Shown: positions 1-6,546 of the stretch, in pieces
Position numbering within the stretch: position 1 is the first letter of the stretch
Layout: each line of letters begins with the position of its first letter
From: a bacterium
Lineage (GTDB): Bacteria > JAMCPX01
Reading direction: 5' to 3'
DNA length: 10,296 bases
Assembly (NCBI GenBank): GCA_021815065.1
Contig: JAKAHI010000020.1
Location: 1-10,296, forward strand
Program-made: the position numbers and the translations under genes
The notes under the pieces: model-generated
Told to the model about the DNA's origin: nothing
Database searches by the model: none
Seen by the model: the letters and a program-made list of their open reading frames with translations, nothing else

Positions 1-2
1 GC

Positions 3-1754
3 AACAAAACATTGATAGTGACAACAGACCCGGCTTCTAACCTTGCGGATGTTTTTGAACAGGAGATAGGACATAAGATAACCCCGATCAAGGGCATACA
101 AAATCTATGGGCAATGGAGATAGAGCCGGATAAAGCAGCCAAAGAATATAAAGAAAAGATCATTGGTCCGTATCGTGAGATTATGCCGGAGGATGTCATA
201 GCGTCCCTCGAGGAAAACCTCAGCGGCCCCTGTACGACCGAGATGGCTGCATTCGACCGGTTTATAGATTTTATGGAAGGGGATGAGTACGATATTATCA
301 TATTTGATACCGCACCGACTGGACATACCATACGGCTGCTTCAGCTTCCGGTTGACTGGTCCAAACACATACAAGAGGCTGCAAGCGGCAGCGGTCAGAC
401 GTGCCTTGGTCCTGTGCAGACCATTCAGGACTCAAAGGATAAGTATGACAGGGCAACCGCACTATTGAAGGATACCGTGAAGACAACATTTATATTCGTC
501 ATGCGGCCTGAAGAGCTTTCCCTTTATGAAACGCAGCGTGCATCCAGAGAACTTGAAACGATCGGTATCAATTCCGGCGAGCTTATCATAAACGGCATAT
601 TGCCGGAAGAGGTGTGCGGTATCGAATTTTTTAGAAAGAAATATGACGCCCAGCAGGACATAATTCGTAAGGCTGAAAGCATCATCAATAAGCCGAAACA
701 ATACATGCTCTTACGGGACAATGAGGTAAAAGGATTAAAAGCCCTTCAATCGGTAGCCGACGAGCTGTTTAACAACAGGAAGCCGTCGTTCCAATCAGGT
801 ATAGAACATGGTGCATCAGCCGATGTCTTATTGGAGAAGCTGGACATCGAAAGCCTATGGCTGCCGGGGAACGCACCCCGCCCTGCAAAAAGCGGAGCAC
901 CCCTCTTTACGGAGGGGATGACGAAGTCCCTGTTTTTTACGGGTAAGGGCGGCGTCGGGAAGACGACGATCTCTTGTATAGCGGCGCTGTTCAATGCACA
1001 AAAGGGCTATAAAACACTTCTTGTTACCACTGATCCTGCAGCACATATCGGCGAGGTTTTAAATGTAAAGGTCGGTGATGAGCCGGCAAAGGTTACCGAT
1101 AACTTATATGCTGTCATGGTTGATCAGAAGGCAGCATTTAAAGAATACAAAGAAAAAGTGCTGGGAGAGGCAAAAGGAAAGTATTCGGATGATATGCTCG
1201 CAGCCATGGATGAAGAGTTGAATTCACCGTGTACCGAAGAGATGGCTGCATTTGATAAATTCATACAGTTCATAGAGAGCAATGACTACCAAACAGTCGT
1301 ATTCGATACTGCTCCGACAGGTCATACGCTCCGGCTTCTTGAACTGCCGTTTGATTATGCAAAACAGGTTGAGATGATGGCAGGCACCGGTGACAATCTT
1401 GCAGTTAAAGACGTTGCCCAGAACAGGTTTAAAAAAATTATACAGACTCTCAGGGACCAAGACCGTACTGTCTTTGCGTTTGTTCTTTATCCGGAATCAA
1501 CGCCTATCCTGGAGTCATACAGGGCAATGGTTGACCTCAGGAATGCAGGCATAAATACACAACTTATCGTTGCAAATCTGATATTGACGGACAGGGTATG
1601 CATCAACGACTTTTTCAAGAACCGGCAACAGATGCAGATAAAGTACCTCAAAGAGATAAAACAAAAGTTCGATTTGCCGGTGCTGCAATTCCCTCTGATG
1701 CAGGATGAGATCAAAGGGTTCGAGCTTCTGAAAAAAGCCGTTGCGATACTGTGA
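3..1754 (+). CDS. arsA: Arsenite efflux pump ATPase ArsA, two-domain, 5' end missing
   Basis: This is the ATPase subunit that powers arsenite (and antimonite) export through a membrane partner such as ArsB. The frame is already open at the window edge: codons before the TTG at 12 read NKT, so the usual KTLIVTTDP motif is present and the gene starts upstream. The first P-loop is therefore outside the window. Numbering from the codon at 12, the first half carries the DTAPTGHT signature (residues 99-106). The second half repeats the whole fold, with P-loop GKGGVGKT (311-318), LLVTTDPAAH and a second DTAPTGHT (433-440). The three metalloid-binding cysteines known from E. coli ArsA (C113, C172, C422) have clear counterparts in SGPCTTE (C74), TCLGP (C131) and NSPCTEE (C407). 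A linker of about 50 residues joins the halves. The protein looks intact and functional apart from the cut. Identity is nearly certain; which pump it serves cannot be seen here. Confidence 0.96.
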   Translation, partial: NKTLIVTTDPASNLADVFEQEIGHKITPIKGIQNLWAMEIEPDKAAKEYKEKIIGPYREIMPEDVIASLEENLSGPCTTEMAAFDRFIDFMEGDEYDIIIFDTAPTGHTIRLLQLPVDWSKHIQEAASGSGQTCLGPVQTIQDSKDKYDRATALLKDTVKTTFIFVMRPEELSLYETQRASRELETIGINSGELIINGILPEEVCGIEFFRKKYDAQQDIIRKAESIINKPKQYMLLRDNEVKGLKALQSVADELFNNRKPSFQSGIEHGASADVLLEKLDIESLWLPGNAPRPAKSGAPLFTEGMTKSLFFTGKGGVGKTTISCIAALFNAQKGYKTLLVTTDPAAHIGEVLNVKVGDEPAKVTDNLYAVMVDQKAAFKEYKEKVLGEAKGKYSDDMLAAMDEELNSPCTEEMAAFDKFIQFIESNDYQTVVFDTAPTGHTLRLLELPFDYAKQVEMMAGTGDNLAVKDVAQNRFKKIIQTLRDQDRTVFAFVLYPESTPILESYRAMVDLRNAGINTQLIVANLILTDRVCINDFFKNRQQMQIKYLKEIKQKFDLPVLQFPLMQDEIKGFELLKKAVAIL

Positions 1755-2060
1755 ATGGAGAGCGCATACATATAAGATTATAGGGCGTAGAGTGCCGGAT
1801 TTCATAACCCGTCGCAATATGAATTAAAACCGTAAAATCCCGCCCTTTCTATAAGGAATTTAAAATTATCATATTAGCCCCACCATAAATAGTTGGGCTT
1901 TCTAACCGGCCAGAAATAGTCAGCATAATCAATTTTATTGACAAGCTCCATATCTTATGCATGCTTATATAACATGAACACAAAAGATGCGAAATCTCTT
2001 GTGCTATGTCTTATGCTGTTAGGTGCGATGCATCGTGTAAGGATATTTGCCCCCCTTTCC

Positions 2061-2086
2061 GTCATTCCTCGAAAGCAGGAATCCAG
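2061..2086 (+). repeat. Interspersed palindromic repeat, copy 1 (GTCATTCC...GGAATCCAG)
   Basis: The ends GTCATTCC (2061-2068) and GGAATCCAG (2078-2086) enclose a small variable centre. ATTCCT (2064-2069) and AGGAAT (2077-2082) form a six-base stem. A second copy with the same ends in the opposite orientation lies at 5654-5681. Repeats with these ends are scattered through many bacterial genomes; the family name is not certain. Confidence 0.6.
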
Positions 2087-2103
2087 TTGAATTCCTCTCT
2101 AAG

Positions 2104-2118
2104 GCGGCTTTCAGCCGC
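2104..2118. repeat. Perfect inverted repeat GCGGCT-ttc-AGCCGC
   Basis: Six-base perfect arms (2104-2109 and 2113-2118) enclose a three-base loop. This would fold into a tight GC-rich hairpin in RNA or single-stranded DNA. It is not followed by a T run in either direction, so it does not look like an intrinsic terminator. It sits 18 bases from the interspersed repeat and may belong to the same mosaic of small repeats. Confidence 0.5.
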
Positions 2119-2151
2119 AACCAAACTCTTTATTACCGAACTTCTGCGTTA

Positions 2152-2167
2152 CCCCTTACATAAGGGG
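2152..2167. repeat. Perfect inverted repeat CCCCTTA-ca-TAAGGGG
   Basis: Seven-base perfect arms (2152-2158 and 2161-2167) are separated by two bases, giving a nearly continuous 16-base palindrome. It is followed by a further partial GGGG block. It resembles dispersed CCCCTTA-type palindromes found in intergenic DNA of many bacteria. No flanking gene suggests a regulatory role. Confidence 0.5.
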
Positions 2168-2316
2168 CTAGGGGAGTTACTTTTCTCCATTTCTTCTCTG
2201 CATTCTGCATAGAAGTTACAAAGTAAGAATCTAAAACACCTTATCGCTACAGCCTTACTGATTAGATGAACAAATTGTTAGTCGCTTCGTGGGGCTTTGT
2301 AGAATTAAACTCATAT

Positions 2317-3717
2317 TTACACACAGCATGAAAGCCCGGATATGTCCTTTACAAACGAGAGGGCGCAGGTTTTGATTGCCTCTGAAAGCGTTGGAAAGAT
2401 CGGCGTTGAGTCGATCACATCAGAGATGGTGTTCTTGTTCTTTATCAGCAGCATTGCTTGTGCGATAAGCTCGCCTGCATTTGACGATAGGATGTGCAAA
2501 CCGAGTATCTGGCCCGTCTTCGGGTGGACGGTCATCTTGATCAAGCCTTCTGTTCTGTTTAAGATAATTGCCTTTGGTATATCTTTGAAATCTATACTTC
2601 TGCACGCACACACATGCATTCTGTTCATCTGCTCCTGTTCTGTAAGTCCCACACCTGCAAGCTGTGGATCGGTAAAGATGGTATACGGCACAGTATCATA
2701 ATCTATTCTTTCATTTGAGCCGTTCAGTGCGTTTTCAGCAGCAATACTGCCTTCCCTGCCTGCTGTTGTTTCAAGCCTTGATGGCCGATCTGTCACATCT
2801 CCGACAGCAAACACATTATCATTACTTGTTTTGAGATATTCATTCACCATAACCGCATGGCGTTTGTCTGTTTCGATACCTGCCTTGTCGAGGTCAAGGT
2901 CTTTTGTGTTGGGTGTCTTGCCTGCTGCAAGCAGTATCTCATCGCCGCTAACTTCATATTCTTTGCCATCAATCAAATACGTTAAGACCTTTTTAGTGCC
3001 TTTTTTATAAGCCTTTTTAACCGCTGTCCGTGTTTTTATTGTTATGCCTTCTTTTGTGAGCAATTCTTCAAGCCTGTTTACAACCTCTTCTTCACCTTGC
3101 TGAAATATGGATGGCTGAAACTCAAGAATCGTAACCTTTGAGCCAAAGCGTGCATACATCTGGGCAAACTCAAGCCCGAGAGGACCTGCGCCGATAACGA
3201 TCAACTCCCGCGGCAATGCCTTTAACTTTAACGCCTCTGTATGTGTGATAAACCCTGTTTCTTTTATACCATCTATAGGCGGTACACTTGCAGTGGAGCC
3301 TGTTGCTATGATGATCTTTTTTGCACGCAATGTTTTTTTATCAACATTGACCTCGTCTTTTGACACAAAAGATGCCCTGCCCTGAATAAAGGTTACCTGC
3401 TCGAGGCGTTTCAACACCTTTTCATACTTTTCCTTCTGCATCATTTGGACAAGGTCAAGCTCATGCTCAATGACCTTCTGGAAATTAAAGGATTTCACCT
3501 CAAGCTCAATCCCTGGAATGCCATGATGTCTTGCAAGATGCAGCATCTCGCCTGCATACAGCAGCGCCTTTGAAGGCACACAGCCTATATTGACACAGGT
3601 GCCGCCGAGCGGCAGGCCGTCATTTATCATGAGGGTCTTTGCCTTTAGCTCATTCGCCCGTATTGCCGCTGCAAACCCGCCAGCACCCCCACCTATTATA
3701 ATCAAATCATATTCCAT
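2317..3717 (-). CDS. merA: Mercuric reductase MerA, core form without NmerA domain
   Basis: This cytoplasmic flavoenzyme reduces Hg(II) to Hg(0) with NADPH. The 466-residue protein has an FAD-binding GGGAGG near residue 9, the redox-active pair in GGTCVNIGCVPSK (C41, C46), a second nucleotide-binding motif GAGPLG (176-181) and the FAD-contacting GDVTD (306-310). The C-terminus ends SCCV (C464, C465), the vicinal cysteine pair that delivers mercury to the active site of the partner subunit and separates MerA from dihydrolipoamide dehydrogenase. Y98 in KEKYEKVL matches the mercury-contacting Tyr264 of Bacillus MerA. The second such tyrosine (Tyr605) is missing: the equivalent stretch reads IFPTLSEAIK. 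There is no N-terminal heavy-metal domain, as in other core-only MerA proteins. I chose the ATG at 3717 because AAAGGAG lies at 3724-3730; an upstream in-frame start at 3750 has no such support. It is the last gene of the mer operon, 62 bases after merP. Confidence 0.9.
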   Translation of the reverse strand: MEYDLIIIGGGAGGFAAAIRANELKAKTLMINDGLPLGGTCVNIGCVPSKALLYAGEMLHLARHHGIPGIELEVKSFNFQKVIEHELDLVQMMQKEKYEKVLKRLEQVTFIQGRASFVSKDEVNVDKKTLRAKKIIIATGSTASVPPIDGIKETGFITHTEALKLKALPRELIVIGAGPLGLEFAQMYARFGSKVTILEFQPSIFQQGEEEVVNRLEELLTKEGITIKTRTAVKKAYKKGTKKVLTYLIDGKEYEVSGDEILLAAGKTPNTKDLDLDKAGIETDKRHAVMVNEYLKTSNDNVFAVGDVTDRPSRLETTAGREGSIAAENALNGSNERIDYDTVPYTIFTDPQLAGVGLTEQEQMNRMHVCACRSIDFKDIPKAIILNRTEGLIKMTVHPKTGQILGLHILSSNAGELIAQAMLLIKNKNTISDVIDSTPIFPTLSEAIKTCALSFVKDISGLSCCV

Positions 3718-3779
3718 ATTGTCTCCTTTAAAGAGCGGGCAGCACCGCATACGATGCTGTCCAATTCATCTAACCTCGG

Positions 3780-4103
3780 TCAATTCTTTATATGTTTTTC
3801 TCCAACTACCCGTGCCTTATATTCGTGGCCGGTTGCTTTGCTGGCTTTGTGTATCGCGTTCAATATCGAATCTTGCTTTACCCCGCCTTTGGTCACAACA
3901 ACTGCGATCTTATTTTCTAACGACGTAAACACCCACTCTGTGCCGGGCACCTCTGAGATGGACTTTCTAATAGCCGGAGGACACATAGGACAAGCCATAC
4001 CCTTTACATTGATTACATAAAGGGTATCCGCAAGAGATGGGCGCGTAAACCCTACTCCCGCAAAGATCAGCGTTAATAGTGTTCCCAGTAATATTTTCTT
4101 CAT
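3780..4103 (-). CDS. merP: Periplasmic mercury-binding protein MerP
   Basis: This is a small exported carrier that binds Hg(II) outside the inner membrane and hands it to MerT. The 107-residue precursor starts with a typical signal peptide (MKK, then a hydrophobic stretch at about residues 4-19), with a likely cleavage after SLA (residue 25). The mature part is one heavy-metal-associated domain with the metal site GMACPMC (C38 and C41), matching the GMTCxxC loop of known MerP. The ATG at 4103 is chosen because GAAAGGAGG ends eight bases upstream. A GTG nine bases earlier abuts the GGAGG itself, too close to be used. The gene begins 18 bases after the merT stop, so the two are surely cotranscribed. 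Confidence 0.88.
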   Translation of the reverse strand: MKKILLGTLLTLIFAGVGFTRPSLADTLYVINVKGMACPMCPPAIRKSISEVPGTEWVFTSLENKIAVVVTKGGVKQDSILNAIHKASKATGHEYKARVVGEKHIKN

Positions 4104-4121
4104 ATCTTTCACCTCCTTTCT

Positions 4122-4547
4122 TCATTTAAATATTTTTGAAAGCAGCAACGGATAGAATGTTGCTCCTAGTAAAAGTACAAAGGAAAACCATGTTATACCT
4201 ATACTAAAACGTTTAGCCCATGTAGGTTCATTGCACGCCGCGCATTCAATTACGGGCTTTTTCAATATCCTTTTAATCCAGTCCTTAATATCGTAGAGCC
4301 TGTAGACAGAATAGCCTATAGATAGGTAGCCTATGCTCAGGAACAGCCACCTATAAGGCTCAAACACACTGCCTAAAAAGCCAATGGTGCCAACTGATGC
4401 CCCGAAGATGACAAAGAGTGCAGGTCCTATGCAGCAGGAGCCGGCAATAAAGGCACTGATCACACTTACTAAACTGGCAATGTTCTCTCTTTTCCTGGAG
4501 ATTCGACCGCTATTGGATAGCTTGTAGGTATTCATTATATTTTTCAT
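4122..4547 (-). CDS. merT: Mercuric ion transporter MerT
   Basis: This inner-membrane protein takes Hg(II) from MerP and passes it to MerA in the cytoplasm. The 141-residue product has three hydrophobic regions (about 24-59, 66-85 and 113-136), in line with the three-helix MerT fold. The first contains the vicinal pair GSCCIGP (C38, C39) that faces MerP. The loop before the last helix carries ECAAC (C102, C105), matching the second, cytoplasm-facing cysteine pair of MerT. It is about 25 residues longer than the classical 116-residue MerT, mostly from a basic N-terminal extension. The start at 4547 is the outermost ATG; only a weak GAAAGAAG precedes it, and ATG at 4535 is possible. It lies 51 bases after merR in the same operon. 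Confidence 0.87.
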   Translation of the reverse strand: MKNIMNTYKLSNSGRISRKRENIASLVSVISAFIAGSCCIGPALFVIFGASVGTIGFLGSVFEPYRWLFLSIGYLSIGYSVYRLYDIKDWIKRILKKPVIECAACNEPTWAKRFSIGITWFSFVLLLGATFYPLLLSKIFK

Positions 4548-4598
4548 TTTAGTCTTCTTTCGAAATTATTTGTCTCTGTATAGTACTCATTTTTTTAT

Positions 4599-5006
4599 TC
4601 ATCGCTCATCGCCCTTCATTGCCTCAAGAATGGGACATTCGCTTACAGGTCCCTTTCCCCTGCATGCCATGGTCAATTTTGCCAACGCCTTCTTCATCCT
4701 CTGGAGCGTCCGGGCCTTTGCTTCGATGTCTTTTATCTTTGCTTCCGCTCTTTCGCGAACATTTCCACAAGTCGTTCCCTGCTCAAGCCTGAGCTCAAGA
4801 AGTTCCTTTATTTCTTTCAGGGTAAAACCCAGGTCCTTGGCACGCCTGATGAATCGAAGACGCTGAACCGCCTCTTTCGAGTACTGCCGATAACCTGATT
4901 CTCTACGCGACGGCCTGCCAATCAATCCCTCTCTTTCATAAAAACGGATTGTCTCGACCCCGACCTCTGCGATCCGTGCGACCTTTCCTATTGTCAACGA
5001 TTCCAT
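4599..5006 (-). CDS. merR: Mercury-responsive transcription regulator MerR
   Basis: MerR binds the long-spacer mer promoter, represses it without metal and twists it into an active form when one Hg(II) binds a dimer. The 135-residue protein has the N-terminal winged helix (LTIGKVARIAEVGVETIRFYEREGL, shortened here to its key parts: TIGKVA at 5-10 and RFYEREGLI at 21-29). A long dimer helix follows. The three mercury ligands are C80, C115 and C124. Their spacing of 35 and 9 residues is exactly that of Tn501 MerR (C82, C117, C126), which sets it apart from cadmium, lead or copper sensors. The start at 5006 fits the family N-terminus and follows AAGGAGG (5013-5019); the frame stays open upstream to 5141, but that part would cross the promoter. 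merR is the first gene of the operon, as is common in Gram-positive mer loci; in Tn501-like loci it is divergent. Confidence 0.9.
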   Translation of the reverse strand: MESLTIGKVARIAEVGVETIRFYEREGLIGRPSRRESGYRQYSKEAVQRLRFIRRAKDLGFTLKEIKELLELRLEQGTTCGNVRERAEAKIKDIEAKARTLQRMKKALAKLTMACRGKGPVSECPILEAMKGDER

Positions 5007-5033
5007 CCGTGGCCTCCTTTCCCTCTGATTTAT

Positions 5034-5065
5034 AATATAAGGTCTGTACCATACTACAGAGTCAA
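5034..5065 (-). promoter_or_regulatory. MerR-type mer promoter and operator
   Basis: Read on the minus strand, a -35 box TTGACT (5065-5060) is followed by the dyad CTGTAGTATGGTACAG (5059-5044), then ACC and a -10 TTATAT (5040-5035). The spacer is 19 bases, or 20 if the -10 is TATATT. Overlong spacers with a dyad between the boxes are the hallmark of MerR-activated promoters, and the Tn501 mer promoter has the same TTGACT and 19-base spacing. The arms CTGTA and TACAG match perfectly around six bases. It lies 28-59 bases upstream of the merR start codon and should drive the whole merRTPA operon with MerR autoregulation. Confidence 0.85.
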
Positions 5066-5142
5066 GAGGTATTTTAAAGAAATTAAAGGCTATCGTTTCT
5101 ATACCAAACTTCCGGGGTACTATAAGCATATTTACAAACATT

Positions 5143-5525
5143 TCAGATCAGAGATGCTTTCGCTGCCGCAAGAAGGAGACCGGAATCAATCCGCACCTTG
5201 TAGTCGGGATTAACATATTCGAACTTTATTGTGCCGTCAGTGGATGTGATAAAAATGGAAGGTACGGGGAGCATGTGATGTTTTTCTCCGGAAGCCTCTT
5301 CTAAATTGATGTTGTATTTTTATACTGTTCAAGTGTCTGTTCATCTAACGTATAGGTAATGCCGAAAGCCATGTCCGCCGTCATCTTGCTGTCAGATAGG
5401 AATATAAAGTGGAGCTTGTGCGTCTCTATACTCTTACGCAGAAATTCCGGCAGGTCCGGACTTATGGCTATGATCTGGTACCCGGGTTTGGAGAGATCTG
5501 ATTCATGAGTCTTGATCTGTCCCAT
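5143..5525 (-). pseudogene. Peroxiredoxin-like (AhpC/TSA family) remnant, N-terminus lost and frameshifted
   Basis: The first frame (5525 down to a TAG at 5301-5303) encodes GYQIIAISPDLPE and FLSDSKMTADMAFGI, typical of thioredoxin-fold peroxiredoxin-like proteins. After a single-base shift the family sequence continues in another frame: NINLEEASG, HHMLPVPSIFI, then FEYVNPDYKVRIDSG, ending at a TGA (5143-5145). Restoring one A in the run complementary to T5 at 5317-5321 would give QYKKYNINLEE and about 127 residues in one piece. The protein also starts too late. In the family a WCP(F/Y)C active-site motif and about 50 or more residues precede this point. Here a stop (TAG) lies in frame just upstream of the ATG, and no active-site cysteines are encoded nearby. 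A good AAAAGGAGGA precedes the ATG, so a short product could still be made, but it could not be a peroxidase. It ends 78 bases before the mer -35 box and reads in the same direction. Confidence 0.75.
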
Positions 5526-5653
5526 GTTAGTCCTCCTTTTATATTTCTAAGAATAACAATTGCCGGGGCAAATGTCTGTAAGGTAGATTACAGATTGGGA
5601 AAATAAGGAAGTGGGCTGTGTATGAAAACAATTCCGTACAAAAGAATAGAAAA

Positions 5654-5681
5654 CTGGATTCCGCACCAAGTGCGGAATGAC
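5654..5681 (-). repeat. Interspersed palindromic repeat, copy 2
   Basis: CTGGATTCC (5654-5662) and GGAATGAC (5674-5681) are the reverse complement of the ends of the repeat at 2061-2086, with a different centre. The core is a perfect nine-base hairpin, ATTCCGCAC (5658-5666) and GTGCGGAAT (5670-5678), around a three-base loop. Compensating differences between the two copies keep the stem while the sequence changes, as expected if the fold matters. Confidence 0.62.
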
Positions 5682-5864
5682 ATTTGGTGATTCCGATCGA
5701 AAGTTGCCACCGATTGTAATCCAAATCGGCCATCGCTAATCAGAGCGAGCTTTTTCAACTCCATTTCCGCATGTATGAAATCATTAAGCCATAGGCTTAC
5801 AAGTTTTGAGCAGGGGGCTGGTGCTACAGATTGTTAAGACAAACTACAAAAACACTTTAATTAA

Positions 5865-5882
5865 TCTATCAATAATGATAGA
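5865..5882. promoter_or_regulatory. Dyad TCTATC-aataat-GATAGA, candidate toxin-antitoxin operator
   Basis: Perfect six-base arms (5865-5870 and 5877-5882) flank six bases, just upstream of the ribosome binding site of the PIN gene (5893-5897). Toxin-antitoxin complexes usually repress their own promoter through such dyads. TTGTTA (5831-5836) with TTTAAT (5856-5861) could be the promoter, though the 19-base spacer is long. Function is inferred from position only. Confidence 0.45.
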
Positions 5883-5905
5883 CAATTATATAAGGAGATT
5901 AGAGG

Positions 5906-6349
5906 TTGGTTTCGATTTATCCTGATTATAATTGTTTTCAACGAAGTTTTGATGACCCATACCAGATCAAGATTCAGATGGAGGCATTAGCATGTGAAGA
6001 AATTTTTGCCCGAGTAGAGAGGAACGAAATCAGGTTGGTTTGGTCTTTCATGCATGAGGATGAAAATATGTTATGTCCATTCATGGAACGAAAGTTGGAG
6101 GTTTACCGTCTTTCTATACTCTGCGAAATAAAAGTTAGACCGAGTAAAGAAATATATAATCTTGCTAAAGACTTTCAGCAGAAAGCGAAATTATCTTCGA
6201 AAGATGCTATACATTTGGCATGTGCATATCATACAAAATGTAATTTTTTTCTAACATGCGATGAGGAATTAATCAAAAGGGCTAAAAGATTGAATCTTGA
6301 TATAAGGGTTATGAATCCAGTAGATTACATAAGGGAGGTAGACAAGTAA
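5906..6349 (+). CDS. PIN-domain toxin (VapC-like RNase)
   Basis: This is a predicted metal-dependent RNase toxin. The 147-residue protein matches the PIN layout: an N-terminal strand with D7 (IYPDYNCFQRSFDD), an acidic residue in the first helix (E26 or a neighbour), D100 in the family-typical SSKDAIHLACA, and D119 in FFLTCDEELIKRA, followed by the closing VMNPVDYI. These acidic residues would bind Mg2+ or Mn2+ in the active site. The start is a TTG at 5906, eight bases after AGGAG (5893-5897); no ATG fits the family N-terminus. Homologues I recall begin IYLD; here the leucine is proline. The stop overlaps the next gene by one base (TAATG), so the two form a toxin-first pair. I recognise the PIN fold with confidence; the RNA target and the exact VapC subgroup are unknown. 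Confidence 0.82.
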   Translation: MVSIYPDYNCFQRSFDDPYQIKIQMEALACEEIFARVERNEIRLVWSFMHEDENMLCPFMERKLEVYRLSILCEIKVRPSKEIYNLAKDFQQKAKLSSKDAIHLACAYHTKCNFFLTCDEELIKRAKRLNLDIRVMNPVDYIREVDK

Positions 6350-6546
6350 TGAAGACAAAAACAATGAATGATTCAGAGATCAAATACAAAGGGATAGAGG
6401 TGTTGAATAAAACCCTTGGTCCTACTACTGCACTAAAATTTCTTGCGTTCTTTCACCGCGAGCCAACCGACTATGTTGAAATATCCAGACGCCTTTATAA
6501 AGGGCAAACTATAGATGAGATATTTGATAGGGCAAAAAAACATTAA
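6349..6546 (+). CDS. Putative antitoxin partner of the PIN toxin
   Basis: This 65-residue protein starts at the ATG that shares a base with the toxin stop. Its own ribosome binding site GGGAGG (6333-6338) lies inside the toxin gene. It has no recognisable DNA-binding motif of the AbrB, RHH or HTH type. The central part (GIEVLNKTLGPTTALKFLAFFHREPTDYVE) and the C-terminal ISRRLYKGQTIDEIFDRAKK resemble small uncharacterised proteins that I recall next to PIN genes, with the pattern ALG...A.RF..l..RE..DYt. Its charged helical tail could wrap the toxin, as antitoxins do. The role as antitoxin is inferred from size, overlap and co-occurrence. A start at the second ATG (6364) is possible but has no support. 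Confidence 0.65.
   Translation: MKTKTMNDSEIKYKGIEVLNKTLGPTTALKFLAFFHREPTDYVEISRRLYKGQTIDEIFDRAKKH

Larger units (their letters stand above)
1755..2316. other. Gene-free spacer between convergent arsA and merA, with repeats
   Basis: No convincing gene lies in these 562 bases. The only long open frame (2006-2212, plus) runs through the repeats, lacks a ribosome binding site and resembles nothing. The stretch holds an interspersed repeat (2061-2086) and two other perfect palindromes (2104-2118 and 2152-2167), listed separately. A weak hairpin, AGCCC (1876-1880) pairing with GGGCT (1895-1899) and followed by TTTCT, could act as a terminator for arsA, but the stem is only five pairs with a 14-base loop. 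No clear terminator is visible for merA, which converges from the other side. The palindrome-rich composition suggests debris left by rearrangement. Confidence 0.6.
5526..5905. other. Gene-free spacer between the peroxiredoxin remnant and the PIN toxin gene
   Basis: About 380 bases hold no gene I can support. A 64-codon open frame on the minus strand (5733 to 5539) passes through the interspersed repeat and resembles nothing; another minus-strand frame (about 5830 to 5575) is open but also unrecognised. Contents listed separately are the repeat at 5654-5681 and the operator-like dyad at 5865-5882. CCGATT (5710-5715) and AATCGG (5724-5729) pair, and TCGCT (5733-5737) with AGCGA (5744-5748), followed by gcTTTTT, could form a weak plus-strand terminator with no gene to serve. 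The N-terminal half of the peroxiredoxin gene should have been here, so this spacer probably replaced it. Confidence 0.55.

Noticed and set aside
1938..1970. TTGACA followed by TTATAT as a promoter
   Set aside because: The spacing is 21 bases and no gene lies downstream on that strand.
2006..2212. 68-codon open frame on the plus strand
   Set aside because: It runs through the interspersed repeat and two palindromes, has no ribosome binding site and resembles no protein.
2342..2701. 119-codon plus-strand open frame
   Set aside because: It is antisense to merA, whose protein is conserved from end to end.
3590..4020. Plus-strand open frames of 112 and 88 codons
   Set aside because: They are antisense to the ends of merA and merP and show no protein-like features.
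5007..5141. N-terminal extension of MerR to the first ATG-like start of the open frame
   Set aside because: It would translate the MerR-type promoter and operator; the family N-terminus and ribosome binding site fix the start at 5006.
5539..5733. 64-codon open frame on the minus strand upstream of the peroxiredoxin remnant
   Set aside because: It crosses the palindromic repeat, has no ribosome binding site, and does not encode the missing peroxiredoxin active site.
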